NCBI GenBank assembly: GCA_965153355.1
Contig: OZ231127.1
Location: 65,844,001-65,908,000, forward strand
DNA: 64,000 bases
Origin: Flaccisagitta enflata
Taxonomy: Eukaryota > Chaetognatha > Sagittoidea > Aphragmophora
Direction of reading: 5' to 3'
Under the pieces are notes generated by a model that was not told the origin of the DNA, ran no database searches, and saw nothing but the letters and a program-made list of their open reading frames with translations. A program made the position numbers and the translations under genes. Positions 60,069 to 64,000 of the stretch are shown here, in pieces; position 1 is the stretch's first letter; every line of letters starts with the position of its first letter.

Positions 60069-60634
60069 TATACACCGTCTTCGGATCGGACTGTGAAATG
60101 CAAAACCTTTATAGCTCCTAAACTACTAAGAAAAAAAATCATGAAATTTTCAGTGAATATTGGTAACATGTGACGGTTTTTGCATGTCAAAGCTCAGATC
60201 ATAGCATAGAAAAGGTGAGGGGAAAACAAAATATTGAATGAACATCCATTTTTTCAGCAAAATGACTTTTTTTACCTGTTCTTTTTCAGAAGGTGCTGTT
60301 TTTCTCTCAGAATATGCAGCAAATAGATAATACATAAGTTAACATCTGTCATCGAAAATAAATTCTAGAGTTTTTGTTGAAATGCAAAGCAATTTCAAGC
60401 AGATAAAGACAACTCCTTTCTAAGGAAATGGGGAAAAATTGATCTCAATTGAAAATGGGTTTTCTTTCAATATTCTGTTTTGCCCTCACCTTTTCTATAT
60501 TATGATCTGAGCTTTGACATGCAAAAACCGTCACATGTTACTAATATTCACTGAAAATTTCATGACTTTTTTCTCAGCGGTTTAAGAGCTATAAAGGTTT
60601 TGCATTTCACAGTCCGATCCAAAGACAGTGTATA
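60069..60634. mobile_element. Fold-back element, 566 bp, long arms
   Basis: TATACACCGTCTTCGGATCG and GACTGTGAAATGCAAAACC at the left recur inverted at the right with two changes. Pairing continues through AACATGTGACGGTTTTTGCA and AGGTGAGGG..., giving arms of about 170 bp. TA lies at both ends. Confidence 0.75.
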
Positions 60635-60815
60635 AGGCAAATGTTTCCAATTCTATAACGCATGCTGAAAAAGTAAATAAAGGAAACAGTTCATAATTAT
60701 CAATCCATGAGGATTACATTTTTTTTTTTTCATTTTTCTTTATTACTCTCTTCTTATTTTCAACTCTGAGGCTTACATGTTCCTGGCACCTCTTTTAACA
60801 GTGCTGAGGTCTTTG

Positions 60816-61658
60816 TCGGGAAAAAAGTCGAAGTCAGTCTTCGACTTTTTGACATATTCGAGAGAAATAAGGTTTTCATTTTCTTATAGGAAAGTTGGGG
60901 ATCTCCACCGACCAATTGAGGCCTCCAATGAAATTGATAGGGTAAGTAAATTTGATAATTCTCTTTCATTTGGCGCCAAGCAGAATGCTCTACGGCAATT
61001 ATTTTTTGCGCTATGAATTTTTAAAGATTTATTTATGAAAATTACGAATTGAATTTTTTTTGATTTTTTATGATTTTGAGTAGGATCAAAAAAAGAGTGT
61101 ATTTATGTTTGTTTGAGCATGCAAATACAAGAAAACATGGTTATGAGCATATCTGCTTATCTGTGAGGGTGTTTTTGAGCATTCTAGCTCATTTAGCTCA
61201 TTTAGCTCAGTCTGTTTTTCTGATTTAAAATGCGATGAATGGATAAATGTTTTGATACATGTTTGAGCAAGCAAATACAAAAAAGCTTGTCAGTGAGCAG
61301 AGTTGCTCATCTGTGAGGGTGTTTTTGAGTATTCTAGCTCATTTAGCTCATTTAGCTAGCTTATTTTTTCTGATTTTAAAACAGATAAATAAATGTTATG
61401 ATTTAAGCATGCAAATACAAGAAAGCATATCAGTAAGCATAGCTGGTTGTCTTGTTTAGTGATTTTGAATATCTTAGCTCATTTAGCTCATTTGGCTCAG
61501 TCCTATTTTTCTCTGATTTTCAGTGCAACCAATACATACAATTGCTCTCAATTTGATCTAACAAATAAAAAGAGTCGCAGTGACTGAAGACAAAAGCTTG
61601 GTGAAAAGTGAACAACGCTTACGACTTTTTTCCTCACGGCGACAGCCGCCATTACTGG
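60816..61658 (+). mobile_element. 843-bp Helitron-like element, copy 2
   Basis: Same ends as 58651-59493 (TCGGGAAAAAAGTCG start, CGGCGACAGCCG hairpin, CTGG then T). I see only a few scattered base differences. The flanks differ from copy 1 on both sides, so this is two insertions or a copy that lost its flanks, not a simple tandem duplication. Confidence 0.6.
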
Positions 61659-62093
61659 TACTAGTTTAGTAAAAGATGATATTTCGTATTTACACTTTTT
61701 TTATTGATGAGATTTATATTGTCTTAACAGGTCCTGTGGACTATCCATTTCCTTAGCTGTCCATAAAGATAACAACTGCTGGAAAAAAAACGACCCTAAA
61801 TTTTTTTGATGAATGGATCAATTCATTCATTCATCCATTCATTTATTCGTTCATTCTGATATAAATTCTTCAAAAAAAAAAATTTCCTCGAAATCTCTAA
61901 TTAATAATTATGTTCTTAAAAAGTCAACTAATAGAGAAAAGTGTAATCAAATATTTTTGTTAATCTTTAAACAGAATGTTTTCTTTTACACACATCTTTA
62001 ATCCATACAAATCTCAATTCGCTCGTCAAAAGACCATAAAGATAACAGTAAGTGCAAACAAAAGGCACCCAGTTGTGTTCATTTGTTTTTCAG
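61659..62093. other. No recognisable feature
   Basis: AT-rich DNA with an ATTCATTCATCC-type short tandem near 61821. Confidence 0.4.
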
Positions 62094-62215
62094 CAAACCA
62101 TTGATCCCCTCAAAGGCGACCACTGGTCGTTTGGAGTGGAAACCAAGATAGAAACCCGGGGAAAAAAGAACAATGATTTCATTTACCTCGGTCATCATCA
62201 GAAAATTGGCACAAA
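62094..62215 (+). CDS. Exon-like segment, cut by a MITE
   Basis: Acceptor GTTTTTCAG at 62085-62093 and an open frame of about 40 codons (QTIDPLKGDHWSFGVETKIE..., NNDFIYLGHHQKIG) running to the edge of the MITE at 62216. No donor of quality before the MITE, so the exon may have been broken by the insertion, or it may end at a weak site (CTCG|GTCATC). Family not recognised. Confidence 0.4.
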
Positions 62216-62797
62216 TACACTCTTTTTTTTTTATAAGCACGCTAATTTTTCGGCTGAGGCTGAGCGTGCTTAGCAAAATCTCATTTTCGAGGCTGAAATG
62301 TGCTTAAATGCGTGCTTATCATTTATCAGTAAGTAATTATCCTATTCAGTCAAGAACAAAGTACGCAGTAGGGTAAAGAAAACATTAATACAGTGTTGTA
62401 TAGTATAGAATTAAGTATAGTATAAAATACAGTAATGAATGTATTTTGCATAAAAAAGTATATAGTATCATTCACTGACGTTGTCTTACTTTCATATATT
62501 AATAGTATTTTTAAATATTATTAGAAAACAAATTATTTCTATCAGTATCAAAATCCTGAATGTACTGATAGATTGATGTTATAAATGATTACAATTTCTA
62601 TCAAAGTTGCTGTTGGTTTTTGTGAAATTTTAATCAAAAATCTAAAAAAAATGGCATATTTTTCAAAATTTACCAAATTTTTTTTTTCAAATTAGAAATC
62701 TCAGCCTGGACCGTGCTTAGCTATGTGCTTAAATTTTCCCAATATCTGAGGCTGGGCGTGCTTATAAACGAGGTGCTTATAAAAAAAAAAGAGTGTA
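62216..62797. mobile_element. TA-bounded MITE, TIR family 2
   Basis: TACACTCTTTTTTTTTTATA then AGCAC at the left; the right end is its inverse complement (GTGCTTAT, A run, GAGTGTA). Inside are repeated GCGTGCTTA and AGGCTGAG motifs. No protein. Confidence 0.8.
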
Positions 62798-63243
62798 TGC
62801 AAATTATGTACTGTAAATCCCACCAAAGAGGCAGCTCCATATAATGTCAGAAAATACTGCTACAGAATAGTTTCCATGATTAAGAAAAATCTTTGAACAC
62901 AGATTACTATGTTGTTACGTCTGTAAAAAACAAAAGTTTGTTATTTGAGGGTTTGGCTTTCACAATCCTTGAAGAAATCCCGGTCTTATGGAGCCTCCAC
63001 AGTAATTCCAATGGAAGTTAAATGTCAAATATGCCTTTTTGTTTAGAATGTGTAAAATAGGGTGCAAACGTATTTTGGTTTCAATTTCTTTCTTGCCCAA
63101 AGATAGAAAAACAGTATCGTAATGTGACCTTTCAAGAGTCGTTTGATTCAATTGGCTGTCTTTTCCGATAAGATCCTGCTTTTTTCATTGATAGATTTCC
63201 AAATCGAGAAAAATAATTCTTTTGATGTCCCCCAAAAACTCAC
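62798..63243. other. No recognisable feature
   Basis: AT-rich intron-like DNA downstream of the donor at 63243 (minus strand). Nothing identified. Confidence 0.4.
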
Positions 63244-63504
63244 CTGTAAGAGCTTTTCTTTCTGAGCATGAATTTGGGAGCGTCGAGAGTTCGAGGGGAA
63301 GTGCCGTTTCTAGGAGACGTGCAGTTACGAGGGGAAGCGTTGTTCCGGATGGAGGCATTGCGAGGGGAAGCGCGGCCACCACCACCACCCACGCTGCCAC
63401 CACCACCTCCACCACCGCCGCCGCCACCACCACCGCCGCCGCCACCGCCCTCATACACGTAACGTTTTTTAGGGGACGCCGAGGTTCGAAAGCCAGTTGG
63501 TGAT
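63244..63504 (-). CDS. Internal exon of a Gly-rich protein with SPRN repeats
   Basis: Acceptor CACTCAG (63511-63505) and donor TACAG|GTGAGT (63243) flank 261 bp, phase 2 at both ends. The frame reads SPTGFRTSASPKKRYVYE, then about 18 Gly, SVGGGGGR, then ASPRNASIRNNASPRN and TSPRN-type repeats (about five), and DAPKFMLRKKSSY. It is basic and low-complexity, and no globular domain is present. Such exons occur in RNA-binding, cytoskeletal and spliceosomal proteins, but no name is justified. A link to the fukutin-like gene on the same strand 8.5 kb away is possible but unproven. Confidence 0.5.
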
Positions 63505-64000
63505 CTGAGTGAGCAATGAAACAATGATATGATAAGACGTTGAGTGCTAGCAGTGTTACTGAAAGAATGGCAAGGGAATCAACAAGTTTCCCAGGAATTC
63601 AAAGATTCGTTCTTCAGACGCACACAAACATGAACTTGTTCGGGAATTCCTTAATCATAACTGGTGGATTGAATTAAAGACAGCAATATGGACAGTTGGA
63701 CGGAGCGACTAACCGACCAACCGACAGAAAAGGGTTAAGGTCCCAAACATGTGGACGAATCTAGACTTACAGGCAACAAACAGGCAATACGTAAAACAAG
63801 GCCGGATACACGGCTATACAAGTCGAATGTGGTTGGGCACTGGGTAGGAGCAGTGATGAAATAAGCTAACCAAGATTTTTGGCAGGAGCAGTGACACGAA
63901 AACTGCACATTAACGCCAAAAAAAGCTACAGACTGCATGAAAATAAAACGAGAGCAGTCACCCAAATCTATAGCAGTACCCTCTACAGCCCACACAGGAG
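63505..64000. other. Intron-like DNA with a hairpin-family distal end
   Basis: 63797-63860 reads AACAAGGCCGGATACACGGC, TATACAAGTCG and GGGCACTGGGTAGGAGCAG, the distal end of the hairpin-headed family in minus orientation. The head would lie beyond or is lost. GACGGAGCGACTAACCGACC lies at about 63699. No exon seen. Confidence 0.5.

Noticed and set aside
63735-63995. Minus-strand 86-codon frame at the right edge
   Set aside because: It overlaps the distal end of a hairpin-family repeat and has no splice sites or recognisable domain.

Overview
The window looks like nuclear DNA of an animal, most likely a marine invertebrate; the lineage cannot be fixed from sequence alone. The evidence is: genes split by GT-AG introns with polypyrimidine tracts; metazoan architectures (pentraxin with sushi-like and transmembrane parts, an LRR-GTPase with an N-myristoylation motif, a fukutin/LicD-like transferase); non-LTR retrotransposons; a degenerate CCCTAA-type telomere tract; and a very high load of microsatellites ((TC)n, (GA)n, (CA)n, (GAAA)n, (GTT)n). 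Most long open frames here are microsatellite read-through and are not genes.

Layout. 1-1504 (-): 5' half of an LRR plus Roc-like GTPase gene, two exons, running off the left edge. 1505-6800: no supported gene; dispersed repeats and a hAT-type MITE with an exact 8-bp target duplication. 6847-12983 (-): a four-exon gene that I assembled by splice sites and phase; it encodes a 985-residue receptor-like protein: signal peptide, 42-Asn tract, pentraxin domain, Cys-rich module, sushi-like ectodomain, one membrane span and a cytoplasmic tail with four PPxY motifs. Its introns hold nested MITEs. 13-25 kb: microsatellites, an interstitial telomere-like tract, fold-back elements and a few isolated exon-like segments. 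25026-30315 and 36725-39631 (+): two copies of one non-LTR retrotransposon family, both embedded in (TC)n in the same orientation; the first is dead, the second has an open reverse-transcriptase frame but lacks its 5' end. 40105-41208 (-): a coding-like region with a poly-Thr tract split by a TIR/minisatellite element. 41-51 kb: repeats. 51205-54723 (-): a four-exon fukutin-like transferase gene, 5' end not found. 55-64 kb: TIR/minisatellite elements, an 843-bp Helitron-like element present twice, fold-backs, and a Gly-rich exon at 63244-63504.

The most unusual signal is a dispersed repeat family (about a dozen copies) with a short terminal hairpin. The hairpin arms change between copies in a compensatory way, and the opposite end of the same copy usually carries a matching copy of one arm, so three sites appear to co-vary. 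The second main observation is the apparent targeting of (TC)n by the retrotransposon. The third is a family of TIR elements beginning GGGCAGCG, each filled with its own minisatellite.
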